From the NCBI GenBank assembly GCA_014338405.1, contig JTDE01000284.1:88621-152620 (forward strand): DNA of 64,000 bases. The letters are read 5' to 3'. The DNA is from Paragonimus skrjabini miyazakii (Eukaryota > Platyhelminthes > Trematoda > Plagiorchiida > Troglotrematidae). The notes below the pieces were generated by a model. The model did no database searches. It saw only the letters and a program-made list of their open reading frames with translations, and was not told where the DNA came from. The position numbers and the translations under genes were made by a program. Shown one piece after another: positions 8,401 to 20,510 of this stretch. Positions within the stretch are counted from its first letter, which is position 1. Every line of letters begins with the position of its first letter.

Positions 8401-11400
8401 CCAACATTGTTATATCCGATTTAACAGCGAATACTTATTTTGACTTCAGCTATATGAAACAAGGATTTTAGTGATTCAAGTTCATGTTGATTACCGACTT
8501 TGTACTGTGATAAATCCTAGACTGTTCCGTAATCGCGTTACTAGAAGAACTTTAACAACGATTAGTCACAACTGTTGGTCGCGAGTAAGAAGCATTGTGC
8601 CAGCTTGAAGAACATTCGAGATTGAAAGTTCTTGCTGTAACTTAACACTAACTAAACAAATAAACCTCACTGTTCGCTGACTGCAGTAATGGTTTATCTA
8701 CCAATTGATAATATCCTAATTTCATAAATGGCTTCTTGTTACACAAGGCCACTGTGTATTGAAAAAAACAACGTAGTAAAATAATTCATAGCTAGATGTT
8801 AATTTTAACGAAATCACTGTTTGTTCCAAGCAATCGGTTTCTTAACAATGTGAAAATTACTTGACTTAGTTTTGCTACTGCTCCGTTGTAACTCGTTCGC
8901 GTAGTTGGTCCATAAACTATGATGAGTCACGGTCCAAACGATGACTCAGCTGACTAATCAACCCTACGGCTATTTTCAATGAATGTAGGCTGTGTAGATA
9001 ATCACCTTTTTAGTCATTTGGGAATTTCTACTCTACATTGTCTCGTCCTCGGTGTCTAACACCAGATACCGGTAAGGAAGCTTCAAAGTAACCAGGAAAC
9101 TGTAATTGGATTGTAAACATTCTGTGTGAACACATATTCAGGTCCTCGATACAAGCAGAAAGCTTCAATCTAAAAGAAACTTAAATGTTCGAAATGTTCT
9201 AACTGTTGAAAAAGCGTTTTTGAATGCCTCGTCACTAAATCTGTGTTGACAGACAGTCAAATTTATTCAATTGTTGCCGACCCCTTCTGAATGATAAAAA
9301 ACAGCAAAGAAAACTTGCTTACAGCATCTGAAATTACAAAAAGGGTAAGCTAACTAAGGGTGACAAATGCACCCGAGGTAGCCGTAGAAGAGTTGCTCGT
9401 AATTTGCGAATCTCATGTGTTTTTTTCACATGAGAAGTATTTTCTGAAAAGTTTGGATGAAACGTTCAAATTATTCTGAACTGTCAGTTGAGCAAAATTT
9501 ACATCTGCTCGCAGCTTTTACTCCATACAGATTATCCCGTCGGCATCCCCACACAGGTACACTAAATTCGAGTATTATTGATCCTACACTAAGTTTGATA
9601 GACGCATTTTATTAAAACGTTCACTGACTTGTGTTTTATGTTATTATCCTGTTTGCTTGATCATTTCGAAGAGAACAACATTTGTTTTGGTGCTTCCAGT
9701 TAACAATCTAACGACTAAGACTGCCCATCAACTTTAGGTCAGGGAAAGGTTTGTATTGTTCTTGAGATATTTTACACACTGGTGGATAGTAGGTAATTTA
9801 GTTTAATTCGAGGGGAATACCCATCGAGCGGTTGAATGAAAGCCGAGGTCAAACGGAAGTAACACTACTTCATGTTAAGCAAACCGCCTGATTTTCCGTG
9901 AACCATCTTCATCTCCTTCTCCATTTCAATCCGTCCTTAGATATTTATATCGCTGAGCTTCGGTGATTTTCTTTGTCCTTCAGACAAAAAAGCACATATG
10001 TTTGATCATCTTTTTGGATACAAAATCATGAGGATTTTCCCTAGTGTACAACTCAAAACTGACTCCTATCACTTGGAAGAAAGCGTGTATTGTTTTGTTT
10101 CTCAGTACCTTCAGTTGGGTGTCCTTTGAGTTCCGTGTCCACGACTTCACCATTTTCACACCTATCCACTTGCCAGTATATATCAGTTGTTTGTAGGTTA
10201 TCTTTTAGCCATAAAGATTATGATCTTTCTCGGAAGTTTCACATAGACTTCTTTTGGCTATGGGTATGAATATCATCTTGCAAGTCATTGTGGTTCCTGT
10301 TGCTAGTATGAAAAACGATTTATGAGTTAATAACTAAGCGATGTGACTTGGTTAGAGATTGGAGATAGTAGTAGACGTTCTTGAAAGAGAAAGGAATAAA
10401 TTGGCCACAATATGGCAAAACTGCCTCGCGATAATTTTTTACGTCATCTTTACATAACGTAACCACTGATGTTTTTGCAGTATACATCCCACTTTTCTGT
10501 TAAGGTCGCTACACATCACGGTTTTCCAATCCAGATAAAATTGTCACACAAATGGCGTGCATGGTTAACACATGTTACTGACCCATGTTGAGCAAGACTA
10601 GCAATCAACACATATGATGGGTACAGTGCAAGTATGATGTCACCAAGTATACAGTTTAACTTTGTGACGTGTGTGACACATGCAGTCGGCTTATGTGCAC
10701 AAGATATACTTGCTGTGTTGTCGGCGTATTATTTTGTGGATAGCCATAGACTATAGACGTTTCTGGGCAAACACACTCCAAATCCGAGTTTCCTTACTTC
10801 ATTACCTACACTATCTGTCAAACAGATGCACGACTTCCGCACTTACTGTACTATCTGGTTGTGTCAGATGCAAGTTAGGAGCTATGTTATATTTGTTCAC
10901 TGTCGTATACCCTCAGGATGTGCCGAAAAGACTGATCAAACTACATTATGCCAAGCATTCTTAGTTGCCATACAAGTCAACGATAACATCAAGCTTCTGC
11001 CAAAAAAGTCAAGAGCACATAAGTATTTTCATGCACGATGTAAGTTACTGATTTAAATGTACACAACTCTTCAGTCTGTTTTGGCATGTTAACAGTCGAT
11101 TGTCCGGAATGTGAAAGTGACTCGATTGAAAGTTGAGGTTTTACTGAAAAGAAATACAATTATGCTTTTATAACAGGGGCACGCCGCCCTCGCTGACAGT
11201 ATAATTATGTTTTTCTCGTTATTCAAAATAGTTATGAAGTTCGCAGTTCGGGGAGATTTTCTGGGTTGTTTGTCCCTCATATGGGCTTAAGCATTAGGGC
11301 GTTCCATTACTGAAAGAGGTAAAATCACTGGATCAATAAATCACTGGATTGGTGACCGGAGTAGAAAACTAGATGCTGGCCAGAATTCTTTATTTCAGTG

Positions 11401-12100
11401 CGCAGAATCGCCATTCCCTCGGTGATAAACCGAAATGCGGATAAGGGCGCAATAAATGAACTGAAGTGATAATAGACGAAGAAGGTGAGCCTCGAAATCT
11501 GATACAGAATTAGCGAAAACTGTATGGTCAACAGGGGGTAATTCAAGCGTTGCAAACATGCATTGAGGAAAGACTGTGCTTGGATTCAGATGCGTCATGC
11601 CGAACATCGCGTTTGATAGGCTGTCTCCCCTCAGTGAAAGTGGCTTGACAAGGGGGAGTAAGAGGTTTCAAGGTCAGAATGGTGGGCGTCAAGTCTCGAA
11701 GTTAATGAAATTCCAAAGCATAAATGCTCAGCGAGGCTAGGTTTTCTCCGTACAGGCTTAGATTTCAGATCCCGAACTGCCTCCGTAGCGCGATTTGCAA
11801 TAACTAAACCTAACTGTTATTTTTATAGAGAGGTAGGCCGGATAACGGCTTCAATCCTAAGTTATAGTCGGATACAACTGTTGTAAAGAAGCTGGAAATA
11901 ACGAGGACATAACTGATTGGACATTCGTTTGAATGATTCTAAAATGGTTTCAGCCTAAGTAGTATTCGCTTCAGTGTTCGGAGAGCTTGAGTGGGCGTAC
12001 AAACCAAAAAAATGTCTATTTTTTCCTAGACTATAATTGTTTGAAAAGTGTCTTGGTGATGTGGTAATTATTGAGCTGTGAATGTTCACAACGTTGCGCT
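8401..12100. other. No gene recognised; unique AT-rich DNA and diffuse repeat debris
   Basis: Short frames only. Around 11.1-12.1 kb the minus strand continues the LINE whose reverse transcriptase motif is at 12.2 kb, but I cannot follow its reading frame. Overlapping plus-strand frames at 10680-11056 have no recognisable motif. Confidence 0.4.
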
Positions 12101-12480
12101 CGTCAACATTGCAGTACAGCTGTGAGTTAGACCCTCAGCGTCACAATGCAGAACAAACGAATCGTAACCAGTGTAAATGACATCCACATTTTGAGGTCGT
12201 CAGCGAAATCTGATAGTTAGAATATAGTGTGAGAATCATTAATAACTATCAGAAAGTGAAACGCTTCAAGAAATAAGCCTTTGGGTACCTTAGTTGAAAC
12301 TAGGCCTATAGATGGAGAATACACAGCGTAGTACAATCTTTAACGACGTTTGGCATGATCCATTACGAGCACTTCTACAGGAGACTTGCGTTCCTTAGCG
12401 AACGAATTTGTGGATTAAAACAGCGTAATCCCTAGGATCTATTTATATGACATCAATACAATTTCCTCGAACATTTTTAT
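12100..12480 (-). pseudogene. CR1/jockey-type LINE reverse transcriptase fragment
   Basis: Minus strand. Reading down from 12300: KVPKGLFLEAFHFLIVIND, one stop, then SDFADDLKMW (12184-12210). These are the family's 'GVPQGSVLGPLLFLIYINDL' and '(Y/F)ADDxKLW' palm motifs, with both catalytic aspartates kept. Upstream on the same strand (12330-12400) LIHKFVR fits the preceding motif. Stops and frame changes make it a pseudogene. The rest of the element probably continues below 12.1 kb. Confidence 0.75.
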
Positions 12481-13317
12481 TTACACTGATCACTGACTAC
12501 TGATAGAATGGTGGTGCATGAACGGCCCTTACAGAACAATGAATGACCATTCCTCTGTGGTTTGAAGTTACACCGTCTGAGGCTGTTTGCTTGGACACAG
12601 ACATCCAATTATTAATGCGGGACATCAACTTTCTGGAACATATATATAAAAGTTTCTTTGGGGAGACTGAACTAGGAGTATGCAAGAAGTTTTGTGATAT
12701 CTGTGACAAAGTTCTATTTAGTGCGTCGTTTTGCACTGTTGGTTTCTAACTGACCGCGCTTGTGACTCAAGGACTATCAGACTATAAATTTTAATAACAG
12801 TGTTTACCCAGTTCCATACCGGCTTCTCCATCGTCCACTTAGTACTCACGATGATCACTTCGGAAGCCTACTAAGAATCACTGACATCCTTTGTAGGGGT
12901 AACACATCTTGAGGTAGTGGGGAACCGGATTGGATGCTACACGTGCACTACTTGGCTTAATGTCAAATGTAGTAAACCAAAAGTATGTGCCCTAAAGCCT
13001 TATAAGGCGCTTACCTGCTCAATTCGGATTTGTTAAAGTTACACCAAGGGAGTAAGGGGTTAAGTGAAACATTGTTATGTTTTGGTACGGAAACCGAAGA
13101 CAAACGTAAAACTACAGACCGTGGAACTAAGGATACCAAATCAGAGGTATACGTGGGACACTATGTTTAACGAAATTCGGTGTCGCACGGGCTAAAACAC
13201 TTGAAACAAGCTGCTCGTTTGCCCTTAAAGAATAGAAAAAGCGAATCTGAGAGGTGGATATGGATATTTGGAGGTCGAACGTATGGAAATTCATTAGAAT
13301 GTGTACGAGTATGTTGA

Positions 13318-13463
13318 AGATTTTAAAAGAATGCAAGAAGATAGGAACCTTCTGATAAGATTACTATTTGGCCTAGAAAGAACTACTGGTCGTGCGTTTG
13401 AATGGTATTCGAACGCTACTGTCTGTGACATTTCGAAAACATTTTAGCGAGAGGGGCGTTAAA
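13318..13463 (+). pseudogene. Possible retroelement gag-like remnant
   Basis: About 48 open codons on the plus strand: VYEYVEDFKRMQEDRNLLIR, then LLFGLERTTGRAFEWYSN, then VCDISKTF and a stop. The pattern of an acidic helix, then 'L.G.A..WY....V.DI...F', is that of the central part of Ty3/gypsy or related Gag proteins. There is no zinc knuckle and no continuation into pol nearby, so this is tentative. Confidence 0.3.
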
Positions 13464-14582
13464 TAGAACACGATTTATGCAACATTCTGACAAATCTACT
13501 ATGACTAGTAAACGTAGGGGCCTCTGCATCCGATAGAGTGCATCTTTAGGTTAGGTTAGTGACATGAAATCATCCTGGGGCTTCGTTAAAATAGACCGGT
13601 ACTCTTTGAAGTTGGTAACCAACGCCATAGTGATGAGTTTCTTGCAATGGCGAAATATTACAGGTCGGTCACAAATGGGAAAATTACCCACAAGATGACT
13701 CAGTTATGAGGAAATAAATAAAGATAACAGGATTATCCGGCCGGTTACTTCTTATCCAAGTCCAGGACTAGCGCCTTCAGAACTGCTTTCCAGAATCTTA
13801 AACACATGTAGTGTATTCACCGTGGCTGGTCTTTCGTATAAGCAGCTGCTGGACTTGAGATTAACACACAGATCACGAACGAACGTTCTGTTGCCGACCC
13901 ACGCAGACCGTGCCTCTAAGATTTGGTCAATACATCCCATTCATCAACCGTATGAATGTTTGGATTTCATACCCAATTATGACACCTTTTATTTCCAACT
14001 TCTGGAAGCTGTGTAGTATGGGCTAAAGATGGAGGTAGCCTTATTTTACTCAGGTAAGGAAAACTAAGGGCAGTACTCGAAGGGTGAGATGAAATCGTTA
14101 ACACTGAAAAATCACTGAAGAATTCTGTGCAGACAGAACACCATGTTCACCTGGGTTTTGCATCTGTGGAGCAGACAGAGGTGATAGACGAGCTGAAGGC
14201 GGCAGTTTACTCCATTTTTCGAAATCGAATGAAAAAAAAATTTTTTACCTATCACGCTCAACATACAGATCGTATCCTGTTTAGTCATCGATCAAGCGAC
14301 AAACGTGCAGATATTTTGTGTTTTTAGAAACCCGATGACAACAAAAGTAGAAGACGAGCAACTTTTACTAGCAGTCAGACAGCAAACAGTAAGTGAGGTT
14401 GAGATATATCCATTTCCAGACCTTACTGGATCGCTGAACACCTCATAAAGAGTCATTTGTATAATATAATGTCAATGTCCATCACTAGCGTTGGCGGATT
14501 CCCGTGTTAACTGGTCAGAAAATCTTGCTTGGACAATCATCCTGCTGGATAATTCGGTGGATTCCATAACACAATTGATTAG
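13464..14582. other. No gene recognised
   Basis: Short overlapping frames at 13752-14327 without motifs. A strong donor-like CAG|GTAAGG at 14052-14053 has stops in the frames before it. Confidence 0.4.
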
Positions 14583-14737
14583 GTGAGAGGCTAGTTCCAA
14601 ACGCGAAGTTTTTGAGCTTCCGGCGTGCTTTCGTAGCTTAGCTGGTAGAGCATTTGCGGTGTCTGGGCATGTTGTTTCTGTCGCTGGTTTGAATCCAATC
14701 ATAGTCCAGGTTTTTCGTAATTGAGTTTCTTCTAAAA
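14583..14737 (+). mobile_element. tRNA-derived SINE, second family, older copy
   Basis: Aligns end to end with 58804-58953. It shares a 5' leader (TTCCAAACGCGAAG, GAGCTTC), a tRNA-like part with box A TAGCTTAGCTGG (from about 14636) and box B GGTTTGAATCC, and the 3' part TTTTTCGTAATTGAG with TCTTCTAAAAT. Differences from the younger copy are scattered substitutions. No target-site duplication is visible. Confidence 0.75.
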
Positions 14738-15348
14738 TACTAGAGAGTATATTCGAAATATCTAATTCAGCAATTTGGGAAATAACTTATATGAAGGATA
14801 GACCAATCGCGCCAACTTTAAATCTGTAATTAACAAGATTTTGAATGACCTTCACAGCTTGGTTTTTGACTCACCGCTCTGGAATATTGATCATGTGATC
14901 TTCAGAGTCATACTCGAACTCAAAGCCATCAAACTTTCGGCACGTTGGAGAAAATGAGTTGGACTGAATCGCGAAGTGCGAAGTTTTGGCGGATTGTTAG
15001 ACCAGGATAATTACTAATGTATGGTCACTGGCAATTAACTTCGATCCCCGTTTACGTTACGGTGACGTGGTACCATACCATGATCAAACCACTGGATTAA
15101 GTAAACGCATGCTCTGAAACAAAAACCCTGGGTGAGATTCATGTCTACGAACAGCCGTCGCAAGTACTCGGAATACTAAGCCGCAAAACCGAGCGTCACC
15201 AAGGTTCGGAGGAAATTTCTCAGGACCACCGGGGTCAAGTTATATGGACACAACGAAAGAAATCCTAAGTCATAAGATAACTGTGCAAAGTCAAAGACTC
15301 TGTGAATGTTGATGGCATAAACGTAAAGTAGGACGCAATTGAGGGATA

Positions 15349-16800
15349 GTGGTAGGCAGGTACCATCAAAATATTGCCCGATTTGCCAAAAGTGAAATCT
15401 GTGACCATAACATCGAAGAGGTGCACGACGAAATCGTATCACTTGACAGAAAAAGGGCGGCTAGACTGGACGGTATTCACCTGGTAACACCGAAAAGTCT
15501 GACTAAATCGCTGGTCCACCATCTAGTCAGGATTTTTGACACACTAGTTGAAAGCCTAAGCTACCCGGGAATTTGAGGTTAAAGGCAGTAACCTCAGCAC
15601 CTTGGGAATAAAAGAGATGCTTTAAATTGCCGTTCAGTCAGCCCTCACGCCATTTATTTTCAAAGTACAAAGAAGAATCTCCAGTGACAAAATTGTGCAA
15701 AAGGTTGCAAATCACAGATTCCTAGTAAACCGAAAACAGGTTTGTAGGGAAAAAATTCCTGCTTTGTTTTTTGGATTAACGTGCTAAACGCCCGGGCAGA
15801 AGAGAAAAGTTGACACACATCACCTGGACGTAATTGAAATAGTTGATTCGGTAACTCACCGATTTTTGATAATGGGGCTGTCTCCAAAGTTTTCAAGATG
15901 AATCAAGTCCTTCTTTCTAAACACTAAGTTTTACGTCTAAGTGAGAGACACGTAACAGATCTTCCATCTGGTTCCTAGCGGTTTTCCTGAAGGACTGGTT
16001 ATGGTGTTAGTCTTGCGCCTGATACTCAGCCGCGATTCAACGGAAGAAACACATTGTGTCTGCTTTATTTTGACAGATGACGTGAAATTAGCATAGCGTT
16101 CATCAGAACTCAGCATGCTCCTGTCCACTCCATTACTGAATATTCAAGTGGGCACCTTTTCTGAATACAGGAGAGTGTAATCAGCTGCTTTCTGTTGACA
16201 TCGCCAAAACGTGTAGGTGAAGAAATCAAGGCGGAAATTAAAACGGTGTCAGAAATGAGAAGACCTAAAAACAACAATGAAGGTAAGTAAAGCTTTATAT
16301 GAGTTAAAAATGTCCCTCACGTCTGGGAGCCAGATCGCTGCATGCCACATTACAAAGAATTTACAGGGCTTCAATTGCAAAATTGGGTGTAAACGTACTG
16401 CGAGCTTCTCACAAAGACTGTCAGAATACTCAAAGTGGCACAACTTTCCTTCTTGAGATTTTCCCAGATTTAGGCCACGAAGGCAGACCTAAAAGTCTGA
16501 ACCGTTTTCCTCTAGAAGAAAGAAAATATACAAGGTGCTTAATTGAAGCATTCAATATACTGAAGTGGTTTCGAAATACAGAATAACCGTGGTTGACAAT
16601 TATATGAAGTTTGCATCTGGCGGACAAACAGTAGACCTGCAGAACTCAAGTTAACGTGGGAGCTCATATTTTTTAAAAGAACAGAGAACGCCTGGAATAA
16701 GTTGTCTTTAAAGATGGTGTGAACCATCAACCCGTGGGTTAAAACGAACCTGATAACTGCTAGTTTCCGGTGTTCCTAGGAGTTTTTCACATATTAAGCG
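15349..16800 (+). pseudogene. CR1/jockey-type LINE ORF2, long decayed fragment
   Basis: Plus strand, frames broken many times, but the motifs come in the right order. They are EEVHDEIVSLDRKRA then LDGIHLVTPKSL (15415-15505, the 'GPDGI.P..LK' region); NCRSVSPHAI (about 15627, 'NYRPVSLT'); LTDDVKLA (about 16070, the catalytic 'ADDxKL'); VWEPDRCMPHYKE (about 16320); HEGRPKSLNRFPLEERKYTR then LIEAFNIL (16473-16560, the CR1 'YEERL..L...LEYRR.RGDLI..YKIL' block); and ELIFFKRTENAWNKL (16665-16710, 'FF..R....WN.LP'). No complete domain is intact. A CR1-like clade fits best. The 3' end is probably soon after 16.75 kb. Confidence 0.8.
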
Positions 16801-17021
16801 AACAATATGAAACAACCCAACGTCTTTATGCCAATCCTGTTAAATGCACCTCTATTTCCCTTCTTAGCATTATTCCTATGGCATCCTAATCCCGTCCGGA
16901 CTCTTACTCCCAGCCACTCTGCGTTCGTTCTCATCTGTCTAACACTGACAGTCTACCGAGACAAAAGCATTGACAGTGATCTGCTGCACTCAGTGAAACT
17001 GTCGCATTAGTCCTAGCCACT

Positions 17022-17310
17022 TTACAAATTCCTTGTCCCACCTCCATGAATTTCTACAACAGTGAAATCAAACAACGTCTTCGTCGTCTGGTATGGTACT
17101 GTGAACTCGAAAGCACGACTAACTGGACTTTCCTTACTAAAGCTGCAACCCCGAACCGTACTGAATTGGAATTGATTACCCAACTTTGAGAGATGTCTAC
17201 AGAACAAGGTGTTTTTGAGCGCCCTCAAAATTTTCGAGATGCACGATAGCAAGACGACTGAAACGGGCGTGGTGCTTGGGCGTTTCCATCTGCTGAACAC
17301 TGCTCCTCAG
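17022..17310 (-). pseudogene. Possible LINE reverse transcriptase fingers fragment
   Basis: An 92-codon open frame on the minus strand reads KRPSTTPVSVVLLSCISKIL, then HLSKLGNQFQFSTVRGCS. This resembles the LINE RT 'NYRPVSLLS..SKI.E........L...NQFGF..GRS' segment. No catalytic motif follows in frame. It could belong to another copy of the LINE seen at 12.2 kb, or be a chance likeness. Confidence 0.35.
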
Positions 17311-19784
17311 GTCATAGATTGAGTAAAATACAGACTGGGATTGTAAGAAAGCAGCGCAGCTGCTTCGTTCGAGGTCTTAAGAGGTAGTCCATACAGATCA
17401 TCAACACTGTCCGTAATAGACTAAAGACTAGTGAACACTACCAAGGATGACGCATTCACTGTGTTTGTGTCATCAGCTTTACTGGCAGAAGTCGACTGCC
17501 CAAACATAGTGTTGCAGAAGTTGAAGAGAGCATGAGTGAAGTTATCATCGTTGCTAACAGATTTTCATGGACCTAAGAGTTCGGGCATACCGATACATGT
17601 TGAGAGTACAGATCGGAGAAAGCTATTCGGATCGGTGACGGAGTGCTTGGTGAGATATTGTTAGTAATGAAGGCAGTCCTTATGATTTCCTACGACAACG
17701 TAGATCTTGTGGTATTTGTCATAGACAAACAATTGAAAGTCAGCGTACGCAGGTCGTTTCTTTAAAATAGATCTATGAGTGAGACGGTGTGGTTGATTCG
17801 AAGGTTTACTCCGGTAGATGAACACCAGTAGTGCGGATTAAGCAACAGCTCCAGACAGAACTTTAGTAAGCATAATACGGAGATTATCAGAAGAACAAAA
17901 GAGAGTATAAAAATTTCTGAGATTACAAGTAGTCACGTAGTTTTATCCACAGCAGTTATTCAAACTCCTATGTGATCAACAGCCGCCGAGGAGATAAAGC
18001 TCATGGTGAAGATAGAGCAAGATAAAACGACTGCAGGGTAATTTAGCCCGTGTGGCGCAATGATCTCGTGATCGTCAGTCCCAAACTGCAGTAGCAAAAC
18101 TGTAGTTCAGTAGTCGCAACTGGCTGGAACTAGGTTCAACTCACCAACAAGTGGATTCAGAATTATGCTACGTTGAACCCGATGCGCCGCTTATGATAAA
18201 GTCGTGCCGGTATTGATTGTTCGTAGCCTTTCGTGGTGGTGGGAAATTGATTTCTGGTAGGTTGATATCACACAACAGGTAGAAGTGGGGAAAACAAGGC
18301 AGTTATAGATTCAAGTCTGGTAATTAGTTCAATTTTGTATGAAAAGAAGATGGGAAACGATAAAATACTTTTGTGGGTTGATAACCATAAACACTCATTT
18401 GTATACTAGACGGTTTCCAGAATCGAGACAAGTGCTATATTGCTATACTAGATGGTTTGGAGGGATTTATAGAGGATAGACCCACCCCACTGCAGGGAAG
18501 ACGAACTATATGCTTTACGACAAAATCTAGAGCAAGATAGGAAGTGCTGATTCGCAACTCTGTTAGAGGACCAACCTGAGACACTATAAAAAATGAAAGG
18601 CATATCCGACAATCCTCATAATAATGATTCAAACGAGTTTTATCCTGTTCACAATTGGGACAATAAACACGACACATGCGATAACTTCGGAAACCAGTTG
18701 GTTCACATGCAACTGACAGTAGTCTTCACCGCTTTTCTTCCCGGTCCGAGTCATCGTCTAGTGAATTGGGGACAGGCGTGACGATGACACTATCAGATCA
18801 ATCAGTGGTCACCAGTTTGTTGCTAACGAAATTACGAATCTGGATTTTTCCCCGGGCTGTATGACGGAACATTACGACTCCAAACTTGTTTAACGAAACT
18901 TGTGACGTTAAAAGAATCTCCCGCAACAAAGCACCCTGGGAACCGAGATTGCGCTTGTTAGGAAACACCGGAAGTACAGTCTTAGCAATTTTCTGGTTTG
19001 CTTATTTGAAATAGACAAGTTAGTAGTAGTAGCAGTGAGGTTTATGATTCCCGTTGCTCCTTAAATCACAAGGTGACCTAAGGCCAGAGGCAGCTGACAT
19101 ATGCGTTGTCGTGCCAGATATATATATATATAGCAACCCTCATTCACCAAAATCAGTAAATAAGGAGGTTATGAATGCATGACAAGAGGCAGATTGCTAA
19201 CCAGTCTACTTACGGACCTTAAACTAAAGATAAACAAGGTAGAGGAATTCTAGCTCTATAACCTTTTCTACATCTCACTAGGTAATTTCAAACACCATAC
19301 GGAATACCATGGGTCGTAGAAAATTCATCATGGAGTATGATCCCTTGCGCGGACGAACTTCACACGCGATCCACACTGGAACTGTTTTCCAATCATTGGT
19401 GAATATAATCCGGTTCATACAGACAACTAGAACGACAAAACGAATGTAAACCAACTTGTTTGAAATTCACGATCGTTAGGGTTAGTGAACAATCGCATTG
19501 TAATTAAGAGCTAAAAACGTTTGAACTCACAGTAATCACATTTCGATATTGACACCTAAGGAGTGGATGCTTAGTAGTATAGATTGCATTCGTTACTTAA
19601 TGTTGACTTCTGAAGTGTGACCTCGTGATGACCTTTACCTACAGCTTTTAAACTTTCAACCCGAAGTTTGATTGCTTACTTCCGGGTGGCCCTGAATTTT
19701 GACCTGAAATCTGGTTGGCAGCTCCATGTCTTCAGATCAACCCCGTCAGATTTTCGTTTTTTAAATTGTGATTTCATTAAATTT
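17311..19784. other. No gene recognised; short microsatellite
   Basis: Short frames without motifs. An (AT) run of about eight units lies at 19117-19132, and a TAG/TAGTAG trinucleotide run at about 19021-19033. Confidence 0.4.
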
Positions 19785-20012
19785 TTATGCTTTCTTCTGG
19801 TCATTGTTGACCTCTGTCCAGTGCTCTTCGCTAAGTTGTTTCAGCGTTTGTACGTGATGGAGTTTATCACGCCTGAAGTCTTTTGTCTGTACTTGCTCAC
19901 GCATTTTATCCAAATTATTATTCGTTTTCCCTTGAATCTGCTGAAGAATATGATTGCGTTCAACGGAATAAAGGTGTCTGCAGTGTTCAGGTTTGATCCT
20001 CCTCGAAGAAAC
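19785..20012 (-). CDS. Candidate host exon, charged coiled-coil-like (weak)
   Basis: 76 open codons on the minus strand, highly charged and Gln/Lys-rich, for example HILQQIQGKTNNNLDKMREQ, then LKQLSEEHWTEVNNDQKKA before a TAA. The antisense plus strand gives a hydrophobic 123-residue frame, as expected opposite a charged coiled-coil exon. A possible acceptor lies at about 20002. No donor is evident, so it would be a last exon. No family is recognised and no neighbouring exon was found. Confidence 0.25.
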   Translation of the reverse strand, partial: VSSRRIKPEHCRHLYSVERNHILQQIQGKTNNNLDKMREQVQTKDFRRDKLHHVQTLKQLSEEHWTEVNNDQKKA

Positions 20013-20094
20013 TCATCGAAAAATAAACGTGCATCTTGATGGTCAGTTCTTTTTCATGTATTTGTGTGGACGTTTCTTCACAGTACTTATCAGT

Positions 20095-20510
20095 CTTCCA
20101 GGATTTGGTTAGTTTCTAGTCAAACGCCACTCACGTCTGGTCACAGCCTTAGCATTCAGAAAGACTTCCTATCTAACCACATTTCGAAAGGTACCAGACC
20201 AGGAAAGCACTATACTCGAATCTTGCTTTTGTTAGGGCCCGTCAACGTTGCCTACTCTTGCCACGTCCGGGACCAGAACTGCGAATAAGCTTGCATTCGG
20301 TGTTGCCCATTCCTCACTGATCTTGCATTAAGCACAACCAAATTATTGTATCTAAGAGCCCAATCACTCTGGCTTGGACGTAGTGACAAGCTGTAACAAG
20401 AGCGAATCTCAAGTCTAGTTATTCTCCTTGAAAGAGGCTGACTAGAAAGTCTATCGAAATACGAAAGCTGCAAACAAATATATTGGTGATGTTCAACTTG
20501 AAATTTTTGT
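20095..20510. mobile_element. HH-SINE copy D: foldback form
   Basis: The minus-sense element has a tail at 20095-20195 (GGATTTGGTTAGTTTCTAG, CACTCACGTCTGGTCACAG), a hammerhead position at 20205-20245, and a head at about 20260-20380 with a box-B-like GCAGTTCTGGTCCC on the minus strand. The plus-sense arm is 20379-20505: GAGCGAATCTCAAGTC, TAG, a tail ending GTGATGTTCAACTTGAAA. Both hammerhead cores are lost, although stem III and GTC remain in the right arm. Arms correspond over about 110 bases. Confidence 0.7.

Noticed and set aside
9990..10110. Possible LINE RT 'WKKA' motif (TPITWKKACIVL)
   Set aside because: Neighbouring residues do not continue the RT pattern in any frame.
19110..19135. 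TATA-rich run as a promoter
   Set aside because: A plain AT dinucleotide repeat with no start site or gene downstream.
19668..20039. A 123-residue hydrophobic plus-strand protein
   Set aside because: It lies opposite a charged minus-strand frame and its composition is what antisense of such a frame gives. No signal peptide or domain pattern is convincing.
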